Below, one piece after another: positions 48,570 through 58,093 of a stretch of 64,000 nucleotides of DNA. The DNA is from Phenylobacterium aquaticum (GTDB lineage: Bacteria; Pseudomonadota; Alphaproteobacteria; Caulobacterales; Caulobacteraceae). The first letter of the stretch is position 1; each line of letters begins with the position of its first letter. Both the position numbers and the translations under genes were made by a program. The notes beneath the pieces were generated by a model. That model did not search any database. It was given only the letters and a program-made list of their open reading frames with translations, and was not told where the DNA came from. The stretch lies in assembly GCF_947378715.1 (NCBI RefSeq), contig NZ_CANCLE010000002.1, positions 14,075 to 78,074 of the forward strand, in the 5' to 3' direction.

Positions 48570-49193
48570 TTGAGCCTGGTCCACATTCCCTCCCAACCCT
48601 CGGCCGCGCCGCGCCGGCAGGAGGCGCGCTGGCTGGCCCATTCGCGCCTGATCCGGCGCATGCGGGTCGCCCTGCCCGTGGCGATCGGCGTGATCCTGCT
48701 GGCCATGGTCGGCTTCGTGATCCAGGGCTCGATCGTTGGCGCGCGGGCCAAGCCGTCTGACGCCGACGCCCCGATCCAGCTGGTCAAGCCGCGCTTCGTG
48801 GGCCGCGACAACAAGGGCCGCGCCTTCGTGCTCACCGCCAAGACCGCGACCCGCGACGAGAAGGACTATCAGCGCGTCCTGCTCGACACCCCGGAACTGA
48901 TCCTCGACGAGGAGGGGACCAACCCCACCCATGTCACCGCCCGCTCCGGCGTCTATCGCGAGGACGCCAAGATGCTGAATCTCGATGGCGGCGTGAAATT
49001 GAACGGCGGGGACGTGAATTTCTCCACCGCCAGCTCCATCTTCAACACCGCCACCGGCGAGCTGGAGGGCAAGGGCGTGATCCAGGGCGCGGGCGCCCTG
49101 GGAGAAATCATTGCCAAGTCCTACGGGGTCTACGACAAGGGCGAGCGTATGGTCTTCAAGGGCGGCGTTCATACGCGCGTCGAGTCACACTAG
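48570..49193 (+). CDS. lptC: LPS export protein LptC
   Basis: LptC anchors in the inner membrane and hands lipopolysaccharide from LptB2FG to LptA. The 207 residues from TTG 48570 (GAGG six bases upstream) hold one N-terminal membrane segment (MRVALPVAIGVILLAMVGFVIQG) and the OstA-like jellyroll, with PELILDEEGTNPTHVTARSGVY and LDGGVKLNGGDVNF. It opens the lptC-lptA-lptB run right behind RNase D. Confidence 0.92.
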   Translation: MSLVHIPSQPSAAPRRQEARWLAHSRLIRRMRVALPVAIGVILLAMVGFVIQGSIVGARAKPSDADAPIQLVKPRFVGRDNKGRAFVLTAKTATRDEKDYQRVLLDTPELILDEEGTNPTHVTARSGVYREDAKMLNLDGGVKLNGGDVNFSTASSIFNTATGELEGKGVIQGAGALGEIIAKSYGVYDKGERMVFKGGVHTRVESH

Positions 49194-49211
49194 TCTTCCC
49201 CTCGGAACGGC

Positions 49212-49805
49212 ATGGGCATGATCGAGCTGGCGATGATGAAACGATGGGCTTTGGCGGCGTTCGCCTGTGGTTTGACCCTTGCCGGGCCGGCCGCGGCGCA
49301 GCTCGCCCAGAATTCCGACGCACCCGTCGACATCACCGCCGACCAGCTGGAAGTGGTCAACGCCCAGTGCCTGGCGGTCTATACCGGCGGCGCCGAGGCC
49401 CTGCAGGACACGGTGCGGCTGCGCGCCGACACCCTCAAGATCTATTACAAGCCCGGGACCGGCGGCTCGGCCCGGGGCTCCAGCCCGACGGGCGGCTCCT
49501 GCGGCAGTCTGCTCGACCGCATGGAGGCCACGGGCTCGGTCTATTACGTCACCCCGCAACAGCGCGTGCACGGCGACACCGCCCTCTATGAGGCCGGAAG
49601 CGACACCATCACCATCTCCGGCGACGTGGTCGCCGCCCGTGGCCAGGACGTGCTGAAGGGCTCCAAGCTGGTGATCAACGTCAAGACCGGCGACGCCCAG
49701 ATGCAGAGCGGGGTCAAGGGTCGCAACAAGCCCGGCCGTGTCCGCACGGTGCTCTATCCCAAGCAGCAGTCGGCGGCCGCCACCCCGCCCGCCGCTGCGC
49801 GCTAG
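49212..49805 (+). CDS. lptA: Periplasmic LPS bridge protein LptA
   Basis: LptA forms the periplasmic bridge for lipopolysaccharide. The 197 residues have a signal peptide (KRWALAAFACGLTLAGPAAAQ) and the OstA domain: PVDITADQLEVVNAQCLAVYTGGAEALQ is the first strand pair and ITISGDVVAARGQDVLKGSKLVINV the later ones. The initiator could be ATG 49212 or the ATG pair at 49233/49236 just before the signal; spacing does not decide. It lies between lptC and lptB. Confidence 0.92.
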   Translation: MGMIELAMMKRWALAAFACGLTLAGPAAAQLAQNSDAPVDITADQLEVVNAQCLAVYTGGAEALQDTVRLRADTLKIYYKPGTGGSARGSSPTGGSCGSLLDRMEATGSVYYVTPQQRVHGDTALYEAGSDTITISGDVVAARGQDVLKGSKLVINVKTGDAQMQSGVKGRNKPGRVRTVLYPKQQSAAATPPAAAR

Positions 49806-49813
49806 GCGCTCCC

Positions 49814-50572
49814 TTGAAGCCCGAACGCTTCGACGCCCTGCCGGGTCTCGCCGGCGAAGGGCTGGTGGTCGACAATATCGGCAAGGCCTTCCGCGGCCGC
49901 ACGGTGGTCAAGGGCGTGTCCCTGCGCCTGCGCCGGGGCGAGGTCGCCGGCCTGCTCGGCCCCAACGGCGCGGGCAAGACCACCTGCTTCTACATGATCA
50001 CCGGCCTGATCCCGGCCGACTATGGCGCGATCTATCTCGACGGCGCCAACATCACCGCCCAGCCCATGTACCAGCGCGCCCGCATGGGCGTCGGCTACCT
50101 GCCGCAGGAAACCTCGATCTTCCGGGGCATGACCGTGGAAGAGAACGTCATGGCCGTGGTCGAGCTGCGCGAGCGCGACATCGCCAAGGCCAAGGCCACC
50201 GTGGCCGAACTGCTGGACGAGATGCGCATCAGCCACCTGCGCCAGGCGCCGGCCGTGTCGCTGTCGGGCGGTGAGCGCCGCCGGGTGGAAATCGCCCGGG
50301 CGCTGGCCAGCGAGCCCTCCTTCATGCTGCTGGACGAGCCCTTCGCCGGCATCGACCCGCTCGCCATCGCCGACATCCGCGAGGTCATCGGCTTCCTGAA
50401 AGGCCGGGGGATCGGCATCCTGATCACCGACCACAATGTCCGCGAGACGCTGGACATCATCGACCGCGCCTCGATCATCGCCGCCGGCGAGGTGCTGTTC
50501 GAAGGCTCCCCCGCCGAGATCGTCGACGATCCCGAAGTCCGCCGCGTCTATCTGGGCGATCACTTCGGCTGA
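49814..50572 (+). CDS. lptB: LPS export ABC transporter ATP-binding protein LptB
   Basis: LptB powers lipopolysaccharide extraction from the inner membrane. The 252 residues show Walker A LLGPNGAGKTTCFYMITGL, Q-loop GYLPQETSIFRGMTVEENV, signature SLSGGERRRVEIARAL, Walker B SFMLLDEPFAGIDPLA and H-loop ITDHNVRETLDI. The TTG start at 49814 follows lptA by 8 bases. In most relatives rpoN follows directly; here a 4.8-kb block of other genes comes between. Confidence 0.95.
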   Translation: MKPERFDALPGLAGEGLVVDNIGKAFRGRTVVKGVSLRLRRGEVAGLLGPNGAGKTTCFYMITGLIPADYGAIYLDGANITAQPMYQRARMGVGYLPQETSIFRGMTVEENVMAVVELRERDIAKAKATVAELLDEMRISHLRQAPAVSLSGGERRRVEIARALASEPSFMLLDEPFAGIDPLAIADIREVIGFLKGRGIGILITDHNVRETLDIIDRASIIAAGEVLFEGSPAEIVDDPEVRRVYLGDHFG

Positions 50573-50632
50573 GACAGCGAACACGGCGGCCGTCACCCAA
50601 CCGCCATTGCCTGCCCCTACGTCAGCGGTGAT

Positions 50633-50674
50633 CCTCTCCCCGGCCGCGCGTCAGACGCGGCAAGCGGGGGGAGA
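50633..50674 (+). terminator. Hairpin after lptB
   Basis: TCTCCCC near 50635-50641 can pair with GGGGGGA near 50666-50672, and inside it CCGCG (50644-50648) pairs with CGCGG (50656-50660). It lies just before the sulfatase gene and may separate it from lptB. There is no T-run. Confidence 0.4.
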
Positions 50675-50679
50675 CACGC

Positions 50680-52191
50680 GTGGTCGCGACGCCGAAGAAC
50701 GTGGTCGTGCTGTTGTTGGACAGCCTCAACCGCCACATGCTGGGCGCCTATGGCGGGACCGAGTTCGAGACCCCGGTGCTCGACGCCTTCGCCCAGACCG
50801 CCGTGCGGTTCGACAACCACCACACCGGCTCCTTGCCCTGCATGCCGGCCCGGCACGACATCCTCTGCGGGGCGCTGGATTTTCTCTGGCGGCCCTGGGG
50901 GTCGGTGGAGATCTGGGAAGACGCCATCACCTATGAACTGCGCAAGGCCGGCGTCGCCTCGCAGCTGATCAGCGACCACCCGCACCTGTTCGAGACCGGC
51001 GGCGAGAACTATCACGCCGACTTCACCGCCTGGGCCTATGAGCGCGGCCACGAGGGCGACGCCTGGAAGACGCGGCCCGACGCCAGCTGGGTCGGCGCGC
51101 CCTCCATGGGGCGCGGCCACATGCCCTATGACGACAGCCGGGGCTGGTTCCGGGGCGAGGCCGATTTCCCGGGTCCAAGAACCATGGCCGCCGCCGCCCA
51201 ATGGATCGACGACAACGCCGGCTGTCACGACCGCTTCTTCCTGTTCGTCGACGAGTTCGACCCGCACGAGCCCTTCGACACCCCCGAACCCTGGGCCTCG
51301 AAATACGATTCCGACTGGGAGGGGCCGCACATGATCTGGCCGCCCTATATGCAGGGCGCCCTGGCCAAGGGCGTGCTCACCGAGGCCCAGGCCCGCCAGC
51401 TGCGCGCGTCTTATGGCGGCAAGCTGTCGATGATCGACCACTGGCTCGGCAAGGTGCTGGACGCCCTGGACCGCAACGGCCTGGTCGACGACACCGCCGT
51501 CATCCTCTGCACCGATCACGGCCATTATCTGGGGGAGAAGGACATCTGGGGCAAACCCGGCGTGCCGGTCTACAACACGCTCGGCCACATCCCGCTGATG
51601 ATCCGCTGGCCGGGCGTGGCGGCCGGGGACTGTTCGGCCCTGACCACCAGCGTCGACATCTTCGCCACGCTCTGCGACGCCTTCGGGGTCACCGTGCGCC
51701 AGCGCACCCACGGCAAGTCGCTCCTGCCCCTGCTCGACGGCTCGGCCGACAAGGTCCGCGACTGGCTCCTGACCGGGGTCTGGGGCCGGGAGGTGCATCT
51801 GGTCACGGAGCGTTACAAATACGCCCGGGGGCCGGCCGGGGCCAATGCGCCCCTGTCGATGATGTCCAACCGCTGGTCGACCATGCCGACCCATGTGGTC
51901 GACCGGGCGCTGGCCATGCCGCTTCCCGACGACCGCGCCTTCCTGGACCGGATGCCGGGCTCCAAGGTTCCGGTGATCCACCAGCCCTTCGACGCCGGCG
52001 ACCACCTGCCTTTCTGGGCCCTGGTCAAGCCGACCGGCAACCACCTGTTCGACCGCAGGGCCGACCCCGACGAACAGACCAACCTCGCCGGCACACCGCT
52101 CGAGGCGGAGCTCGCCGCCCAACTCACCGCCGCGCTGAAGGAGCTGGAGGCGCCCAACGCCCAGTTCCAGCGCCTCGGCCTGCCGCTCTGA
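50680..52191 (+). CDS. Sulfatase family hydrolase
   Basis: A 503-residue type I sulfatase. The N-terminal metal-binding motif is VVLLLDSLNRHMLGAYGG. The Cys that becomes formylglycine is Cys54 in the CMPAR consensus (CxPxR), and VILCTDHGHYLGEKDIWGK is the second metal site. No signal peptide is visible, so it is probably cytoplasmic. Substrate unknown; it may act on sulfate or phosphonate esters. The GTG-containing leader carries little evidence for the start; position 50680 gives the family N-terminus. It is followed after 12 bases by a lipoprotein hydrolase. Confidence 0.9.
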   Translation: MVATPKNVVVLLLDSLNRHMLGAYGGTEFETPVLDAFAQTAVRFDNHHTGSLPCMPARHDILCGALDFLWRPWGSVEIWEDAITYELRKAGVASQLISDHPHLFETGGENYHADFTAWAYERGHEGDAWKTRPDASWVGAPSMGRGHMPYDDSRGWFRGEADFPGPRTMAAAAQWIDDNAGCHDRFFLFVDEFDPHEPFDTPEPWASKYDSDWEGPHMIWPPYMQGALAKGVLTEAQARQLRASYGGKLSMIDHWLGKVLDALDRNGLVDDTAVILCTDHGHYLGEKDIWGKPGVPVYNTLGHIPLMIRWPGVAAGDCSALTTSVDIFATLCDAFGVTVRQRTHGKSLLPLLDGSADKVRDWLLTGVWGREVHLVTERYKYARGPAGANAPLSMMSNRWSTMPTHVVDRALAMPLPDDRAFLDRMPGSKVPVIHQPFDAGDHLPFWALVKPTGNHLFDRRADPDEQTNLAGTPLEAELAAQLTAALKELEAPNAQFQRLGLPL

Positions 52192-52203
52192 AGGATACGC
52201 CCC

Positions 52204-53166
52204 ATGAACAAGTCGCTTCGCGCCCTCGTCCTGGCCCTGGCCGCCCTGACCCTCGGCGCGTGCGCCAAGGACATCCCCTATGCGACCTTGAAGGCGAAAT
52301 ACACGACGCCCGCCTCGCGCTTCGTCGAACTGCCCGGCGGGGTCGATGTCCACTATCGCGATCAGGGAAATCCGGCCGGATCGCCGATCATCCTGGTCCA
52401 CGGCTTCGCCGCCAATCTCGACACCTGGGAGCCCTGGGTGAAGCGGTTGGGGCCGAACCACCGGGTGGTGACTCTTGATCTCGCCGCCCACGGCCTGACC
52501 ACCGTCCCGGCCGGCTACAAGCTCTCCAATGAGGGCCAGGTCGCCATCGTCGACGGGGTGGCCCAGACGCTGAAGCTCGACCACTTCGCCCTGGCCGGAA
52601 ACTCCATGGGCGGCGGTGTGGCCTGGGCCTATACGCTGGCCCATCCGGACAAGGTCTCGGCCCTGATCCTGGTGGACTCGGCTGGCGCCCCGGTCGATCC
52701 GGCGGCGATGAAGAAGAAGGGCGGCCCGCCCATCGTCTTCGTGCTGCTGCGCAATCCGCTCGGTCGCGCCCTGCTGCGCCAGATCAATCCCCGCCCCCTG
52801 GCGGAGAAGGGCCTGAAACAGGCCTATATCGACCAGAGCCTGGTCACGCCCCAGCTGGTCGACCGCTATGTCGAGTTGGCCCTGGCCCCCGGCCATCGCG
52901 ACCTGTTGCTCAACGCCCAGGGCGGCCCGCGCAAGCCGGCCACGGCGGAGACCTTCAAGGCCATCCACGCGCCGACCCTGGTCATGCACGGCGAGGCCGA
53001 CACGGTGATCCCGGTCGCCGCCGGCAAGGCCCTGGCCGCCGCCATCCCGGGCGCCAAGCTGATCCTCTATCCCGGCGTCGGCCACGTCCCCATGGAGCAA
53101 ATCCCCGACAAGTCGGCTGCGGACCTGGAGGCGTTTTTGGCGACCGTTCCGGCTGTGGCGAAGTAG
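52204..53166 (+). CDS. Alpha/beta hydrolase lipoprotein
   Basis: A 320-residue alpha/beta hydrolase with a lipoprotein signal: LTLGAC puts the lipidated cysteine at residue 20. The hydrolase core has LVHGFAANLDTWEPW (oxyanion region), the nucleophile elbow ALAGNSMGGGVAW, an acid in HGEADTVIPV and the His in GVGHVPMEQIP. It is thus an envelope-bound esterase or lipase. Substrate unknown. It is probably co-transcribed with the sulfatase, 12 bases upstream. Confidence 0.9.
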   Translation: MNKSLRALVLALAALTLGACAKDIPYATLKAKYTTPASRFVELPGGVDVHYRDQGNPAGSPIILVHGFAANLDTWEPWVKRLGPNHRVVTLDLAAHGLTTVPAGYKLSNEGQVAIVDGVAQTLKLDHFALAGNSMGGGVAWAYTLAHPDKVSALILVDSAGAPVDPAAMKKKGGPPIVFVLLRNPLGRALLRQINPRPLAEKGLKQAYIDQSLVTPQLVDRYVELALAPGHRDLLLNAQGGPRKPATAETFKAIHAPTLVMHGEADTVIPVAAGKALAAAIPGAKLILYPGVGHVPMEQIPDKSAADLEAFLATVPAVAK

Positions 53167-53264
53167 GGGCCCCACCACCTCCTCCCGAAGCTGGACAAAT
53201 CCGCCCTCCACCCCGACTAATGCGCGCCTTGGTTTCTCCGGTTTTGATCGGGTGGGGATTTTTC

Positions 53265-55322
53265 ATGCGTTCAGTTCTTCTTGCATCGGTGTTTTCAGTC
53301 GTGCTGGCCGGTCCGGTCCTGGCCCAGGGCGCCGACGGCCCCCAGCCCAAGTTCACCGGCCGTGACATCTTCAGCCTGCAGCAGGCCTCCGACCCGCAGA
53401 TGCGTCCCGACGGCGGGGCGGTCGCCTATGTGCGGATCACCAATGACATCATGACCGACCGCGCCCGGCGCTCGATCTGGCTGGTCGATCCCAGGAGCGG
53501 CGCCCAGTCGCCGCTGGTGGCCCTGGAGGGCTCCAGCTTCGCCCCGCGCTGGTCTCCGGATGGTCAGCGTATGGCCTATATGGCCGTGGTCGGCGGCGCC
53601 CCGCAGCTGATCGTGCGTTGGATGGCCACGGGTCGCGAGGCCAAGGTCGCCACCCTCGAGCAGTCCCCGGGCGACATCACCTGGTCGCCGGACGGCAAGA
53701 CGCTGGCCTTCACCATGATGGTCGCCGACGAGGGCGCGAAGCTGGGCGGCCCGCCGTCCAAGCCCGAGGGCGCCCAGTGGGCGGAGCCCCTGCGGGTCGA
53801 GGACCGGGTCAATTGGCGCGCCGACGGCGAGGGCGAACTGAAGCCCGGCTTCTCTCAGATCTTCACCATCTCGGCCGACGGCGGCTCGCCCCGCCAGCGC
53901 ACCTTTGGCCGCTTCGATTCGCAAGGCCCCCTGGCCTTCACCGGCGACGGCCAGGGCCTGCTGTTCGCCTCCGACCGCGCCAAGGACTGGGAACGTGACC
54001 CCGGCGAGGCGGAGATCTATCGCCTGTCCCTGGCCGACGGGACCCTGACGGCCCTGACCCATCGGGTCGGTCCCGACTACGCCCCGGCGGTGTCGCCCAG
54101 CGGCAAGCAGATCGCCTATCTCGGCTACGACAACGCCCGGCACCGGGGCTACGAGAACCAGCTTGTCTATCTGATGGACGCCGATGGCCAGAACGCCCGC
54201 GCGCTCACCGCCGGCCTCGACCGCTCGGTGGACAACGCCGCCTGGTCCGGCGACGGCAAGAGCCTGATCATCAGCTATGTCGACAAGGGCGTGACCAAGG
54301 TCGCCCGCCTGAGCCTGGACGGCAAGATCACCCCGGTGGCCGAGGGCCTGACCGGCGGCGGCCTCGACCGGCCCTATAGCGGCGGGGACTATTCGCTCGC
54401 CCGCGACGGGACCGTGGCCTTCACCAAGGGCGACCCGGCCCACCCGGCCGAGTTGGCGGTGACCAAGGGCGGGGCGGCGCGCGTGCTGACCGACCTCAAC
54501 GCCGACCTGCTGGCGGCCAAGACGCTCGGCAAGGTCGAGGCCCTGGCGGTGACCTCGTCCTATGACAAGAAGCCGATCGGCGCCTGGATGGTCACCCCGC
54601 CCGGCTTCGACCCCGCCAAGAAATATCCGCTGATCCTGGAGATCCACGGTGGCCCGTTCTCGGCCTATGGCCCGTCCTTCTCCACCGACGACCAGCTCTA
54701 TGCGGCCGCCGGCTATATCGTGGTCTATTCCAACCCGCGCGGCTCGACCTCCTATGGCGAGGCCTTCGCCAATGAGATCGACCGCAACTATCCGAGCCAC
54801 GACTATGACGACCTGATGAGCGTGGTGGACGCCGCCATCGCCAAGGGCTCGGTCGACGACAAGCGGCTCTACGTCACCGGCGGCTCCGGCGGCGGGGCGC
54901 TGACCGCCTGGATCGTCGGCAAGACCGGCCGTTTCGCCGCCGCCGCGACCCAGAAGCCGGTGATCAACTGGGCCAGCGAGGTGCTGACCGTCGACGGCTA
55001 TACCGGCATGGCCCGCGACTGGTTCGGCAAGATGCCCTGGGAGGACCCGCAAGCCTATTGGGCCCGTTCGCCCCTGTCCCTGGTCGGCAATGTGGTGACG
55101 CCCACCCTGGTGGTGGTCGGCGACCATGACCTGCGCACCCCGCCCAGCGAGGCCGAGCAATATTACCAGGCCCTGCAGCTGCGCGGCGTGCCCACGGCGC
55201 TGGTCAAGGTGCCCGGCGCCAGCCATGGCGGCATCGCGGCCAGGCCGTCCCAGGCCGCCGGCAAGGCCGCCGCCATCCTCGCCTGGTTCGAGCGCTACAA
55301 GGCCCCGCCCGCGGCCAAGTGA
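53265..55322 (+). CDS. S9 family acylaminoacyl-type peptidase, exported
   Basis: A 685-residue S9C-like serine peptidase. From ATG 53265 it starts with a Sec signal (RSVLLASVFSVVLAGPVLAQG). The N-terminal part is a WD/beta-propeller with repeated SPDGKTLAFT-like strands (RWSPDGQRMAY, WSPDGKTLAF, SPSGKQIAYLG). The catalytic domain has HGGPFSAYGPSF, the nucleophile TGGSGGGALTAWI, the Asp in VVGDHDLRTPP and His in PGASHGG. A start at 53220 would bury the signal. It lies between the hydrolase and rpoN. Confidence 0.92.
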   Translation: MRSVLLASVFSVVLAGPVLAQGADGPQPKFTGRDIFSLQQASDPQMRPDGGAVAYVRITNDIMTDRARRSIWLVDPRSGAQSPLVALEGSSFAPRWSPDGQRMAYMAVVGGAPQLIVRWMATGREAKVATLEQSPGDITWSPDGKTLAFTMMVADEGAKLGGPPSKPEGAQWAEPLRVEDRVNWRADGEGELKPGFSQIFTISADGGSPRQRTFGRFDSQGPLAFTGDGQGLLFASDRAKDWERDPGEAEIYRLSLADGTLTALTHRVGPDYAPAVSPSGKQIAYLGYDNARHRGYENQLVYLMDADGQNARALTAGLDRSVDNAAWSGDGKSLIISYVDKGVTKVARLSLDGKITPVAEGLTGGGLDRPYSGGDYSLARDGTVAFTKGDPAHPAELAVTKGGAARVLTDLNADLLAAKTLGKVEALAVTSSYDKKPIGAWMVTPPGFDPAKKYPLILEIHGGPFSAYGPSFSTDDQLYAAAGYIVVYSNPRGSTSYGEAFANEIDRNYPSHDYDDLMSVVDAAIAKGSVDDKRLYVTGGSGGGALTAWIVGKTGRFAAAATQKPVINWASEVLTVDGYTGMARDWFGKMPWEDPQAYWARSPLSLVGNVVTPTLVVVGDHDLRTPPSEAEQYYQALQLRGVPTALVKVPGASHGGIAARPSQAAGKAAAILAWFERYKAPPAAK

Positions 55323-55359
55323 GCCGCGAACGCAAGAAAGGCGCCAAACCTTTCCGCCA

Positions 55360-55367
55360 TTAACCAT
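55360..55367 (+). promoter_or_regulatory. CtrA half-site motif (TTAACCAT) before rpoN
   Basis: TTAACCAT at 55360-55367 lies 25 bases before the rpoN start codon in a 70-base gap. The 8-mer is the Caulobacter CtrA half-site. It would fit cell-cycle control of rpoN, which has been reported in Caulobacter. Confidence 0.5.
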
Positions 55368-55392
55368 TCGGTGGGAATGCCGGCCCTAGCCT

Positions 55393-56916
55393 GTGACGCA
55401 AGAAACAGGCCAGGAGGCGGATTTGGCGCTCGGCGCGCGTTTGGAGATGCGGCAAGGCCAGGGGCTGGTGATCACCCCCCAGCTGCAGCAGGCCATCAAG
55501 CTGCTGCAGCTCTCCAACATGGAGTTGGAGGCCTATGTCGAGGGCGAACTGGAGCGCAACCCGCTGCTCCAGCGGGACGACCGTGACTCCGAACCCGAGG
55601 CCGAGGCCGCCCCCCGCGACACCGAGGAATACGCTTCCGACCAGATCCCCGACGGCGCCGCCAGCGTCGAGATGGACATCAATCACGACGCCGAGTCCTC
55701 GCCCGGCGAGCGCGCCACCGGCGACACCGCCGAGGCCCAGGAGGCCGGCGGAACGGTCGACTGGTCCAAGGCCGGCAAGGGCGGCTCCTTCGAGGACCTC
55801 GACGACTTCGAACAGCGCCTGACCCGCGACAAGACCCTGCCCGAACATCTGGAAGACCAGTTGATGGTCGCCGGCTTCTCCGGCCCGGAGCTGGCCGTGG
55901 CCCGGGTCCTGGCCGACGGGGTGGACGAGGGCGGCTATCTGCGCTGCGACCTGGCCGAGACCGCCGAGCGCCTGGGCTGTGACCTGACCTTCGTCGAGGA
56001 CGTGCTGCGCATGCTGCAGCGCTTCGAGCCGGTGGGGGTCTTCGCCCGCGATGTGCGCGAATGCCTGATGATCCAGCTCAAGGACCGCGACCGCTGCGAT
56101 CCGGCCATGATGGCGCTGCTGGACAATCTCGACCTGCTCGCCCGCCGCGACATGCCGGGTCTGCGCCGCGCCTGCGGCGTGGACGACGAGGACCTCAAGG
56201 AGATGATCTCCGAGCTGCGGGCCCTGACGCCCCGGCCCGGCGCAGCCTTCGGCGGCGATCCCGCCACCCCGGTCGCCCCCGATGTCTTCATCCGCGAGGG
56301 CCTGGGCGGCCTGTGGCATGTGGAGCTGAACAGCGACACCCTGCCGAGACTGCTGGTCGACCAGCGCTATCACGCCCGGGTCTCGGCCGCCGCCCGCACC
56401 GATCAGGAAAAGGTCTTCGTCGCCGACTGCATGGCGTCGGCCAACTGGCTGGTGAAGAGCCTCGACCAGCGGGCCAAGACCATCCTCAAGGTCGCCTCCG
56501 AGATCGTCCGCCAGCAGGACGGCTTCCTGGCCTTCGGGGTCGAGCACCTGCGCCCGCTGAACCTCAAGACCGTGGCCGAGGCGATCGGCATGCACGAGAG
56601 CACCGTCAGCCGGGTGACCTCCAACAAGTACATCGCCACCCCGCGCGGCATGTTCGAGATGAAGTTCTTCTTCACCTCGGCCATCCAGGCCACCGAGGGC
56701 GGCGAGGCCCACTCCGCCGAGAGCGTCCGCCACCGCATCCGCCAGCTGATCGAGGCCGAGCGCGCCGAGGCCGAGGTGCATTCCGACGACCGCATCGTCG
56801 AGATCCTCAAGGAGACCGGGGTCGATATCGCCAGGCGCACAGTCGCCAAGTACCGCGAGGCCATGCGCATCCCCTCCTCGGTGGAGCGCCGCAGGATGCT
56901 GAAGCAGACCGCCTAA
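55393..56916 (+). CDS. rpoN: RNA polymerase sigma-54 factor
   Basis: RpoN directs RNA polymerase to -24/-12 promoters. The 507 residues hold Region I (LEMRQGQGLVITPQLQQAIKLLQLSNMEL), the acidic Region II, the core-binding region, the HTH (HESTVSRVTSNKYIATPRG) and the RpoN box ARRTVAKYREAMRIPSS near the C-terminus. The start is a GTG at 55393. In many relatives it directly follows lptB; here three hydrolase/peptidase genes intervene, and hpf and ptsN follow only after three more genes. CtrA half-site upstream. Confidence 0.96.
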   Translation: MTQETGQEADLALGARLEMRQGQGLVITPQLQQAIKLLQLSNMELEAYVEGELERNPLLQRDDRDSEPEAEAAPRDTEEYASDQIPDGAASVEMDINHDAESSPGERATGDTAEAQEAGGTVDWSKAGKGGSFEDLDDFEQRLTRDKTLPEHLEDQLMVAGFSGPELAVARVLADGVDEGGYLRCDLAETAERLGCDLTFVEDVLRMLQRFEPVGVFARDVRECLMIQLKDRDRCDPAMMALLDNLDLLARRDMPGLRRACGVDDEDLKEMISELRALTPRPGAAFGGDPATPVAPDVFIREGLGGLWHVELNSDTLPRLLVDQRYHARVSAAARTDQEKVFVADCMASANWLVKSLDQRAKTILKVASEIVRQQDGFLAFGVEHLRPLNLKTVAEAIGMHESTVSRVTSNKYIATPRGMFEMKFFFTSAIQATEGGEAHSAESVRHRIRQLIEAERAEAEVHSDDRIVEILKETGVDIARRTVAKYREAMRIPSSVERRRMLKQTA

Positions 56917-57548
56917 ACGAACGGCGCTTCCAGCCCCTCGGCCTTGAAGGTCGCAGCCACTGCGGGGCGGGCCAGGACCCGGGCCGCGTGAGCGCCCAGG
57001 TTCGGCAGGTCGCGGATCGGATTGGGCAGGGTGCGGCCCCAGCGGGTCATCATCAGCAGATAGAGGTCGGCGGCGCTGAACCGCTCGCCCAGCAGCCAGG
57101 GACCCGCCCCTAGCAGCCCCTCGATGCGGCCGAACACATCGGAGAGCCGAAGCCCCGTCGCGGTCTTCACCCCGGCCACGCCGTCCGGGTCTGTGGTGAA
57201 TTCGTGCGGATAGAACCAGGCCCGGAACTCGGCCTGGGGGGTGTTGGAGAGGTGGACCATCCACCGGTAATAGTCGGCCCGCTGGGGCGTTCCGGGCGGC
57301 GGGCTGAGCCCCTTCTGCGGATAGGTGTCGGTCAGATAGAGCGCGATGGCGGCGGTCTCATAGATCACCACCTCGCCGTCGATCAGCACCGGGATCTTGC
57401 CGTTCGGATTGAGCTTCAGATAGGCGGGGCTGGTCTGGGCGCCGGCGTCCCGATCAACCAGCCGCAGCACGAAGGGAACCTCCAGCTCCCGCAACAGCAT
57501 GTGTGGGAACAGGCTGGCGTTGCCGGGATAGTAGTGCAGCTCGATCAC
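56913..57548 (-). CDS. Glutathione S-transferase family protein
   Basis: A 211-residue GST. The N-terminal thioredoxin-like domain runs from ELHYYPGNASLFPHMLLRELEVPF to the glutathione motif NPNGKIPVLIDGEVVIYETAAIALYL with the conserved ExS/T-like contacts. The C-terminal helical domain includes GERFSAADLYLLMM. The substrate is unknown. GTG 57548 overlaps the stop of the GNAT gene by four bases, so they are co-translated. Its 3' end overlaps the rpoN stop by four bases, convergent. Confidence 0.9.
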   Translation of the reverse strand: MIELHYYPGNASLFPHMLLRELEVPFVLRLVDRDAGAQTSPAYLKLNPNGKIPVLIDGEVVIYETAAIALYLTDTYPQKGLSPPPGTPQRADYYRWMVHLSNTPQAEFRAWFYPHEFTTDPDGVAGVKTATGLRLSDVFGRIEGLLGAGPWLLGERFSAADLYLLMMTRWGRTLPNPIRDLPNLGAHAARVLARPAVAATFKAEGLEAPFV

Positions 57549-58006
57549 GGGGTGTCTCCGACCGTCAGTTCGTAGAGGTTCCAGCTGGTCTTGGCGGCCA
57601 GCTGATCATAGAGCGTCCGCGCCCGATAGTTGTCGTCGGCCGTGGTCCAGCGGATGGTGCGCCAGCCCCGGCCCCGGCCCACCTCCCGCACATGCTCGAT
57701 CAGGGCCCGGCCGACCCCGCCCGAGCGGGCGTCGGGGCTGACGAACAGGTCGTCCAGATAGCCCATGTCCTCGCCGAAGCCGGTGCGTGGCTGGCGGCGG
57801 AAATGGGCCAGGCCCACTGGGGTCCCGTCCACCAGGGCCAGCCGACCCTCGACCTCGTGGAGGCGGTCCGTCAGCCAGGCCCAGACCGCGTCGGCGACCG
57901 GATCGGTGAGCTGGCGCTTGTAGAAGGTCGAATAGCCGTCGAACAGCGCCCGCCAGGCGGGCTTCAGGTCCGGGCGGGCGGCGATGTCGAGGATCTCGAG
58001 GGTCAT
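57545..58006 (-). CDS. GNAT family N-acetyltransferase
   Basis: A 153-residue GNAT. From ATG 58006 (GGAG eight bases upstream) it begins TLEILDIAARPDLKPAWRALFDGY. The acetyl-CoA loop is DARSGGVGRALIEHVREVG, and the last strands (IRWTTADDNYRARTLYDQLAAKTSW) contain the conserved Tyr. The substrate is unknown. It is the first gene of a two-gene unit with the GST. A longer upstream frame is unlikely. Confidence 0.9.
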   Translation of the reverse strand: MTLEILDIAARPDLKPAWRALFDGYSTFYKRQLTDPVADAVWAWLTDRLHEVEGRLALVDGTPVGLAHFRRQPRTGFGEDMGYLDDLFVSPDARSGGVGRALIEHVREVGRGRGWRTIRWTTADDNYRARTLYDQLAAKTSWNLYELTVGDTP

Positions 58007-58093
58007 GGTCAGGTCTCCGTGGCGATAGGTCATCGCCGCCCAGCGGCCTGGTCGGAAGCCCCAATTCCGGACGTCCGACCAGACCACTTGACC

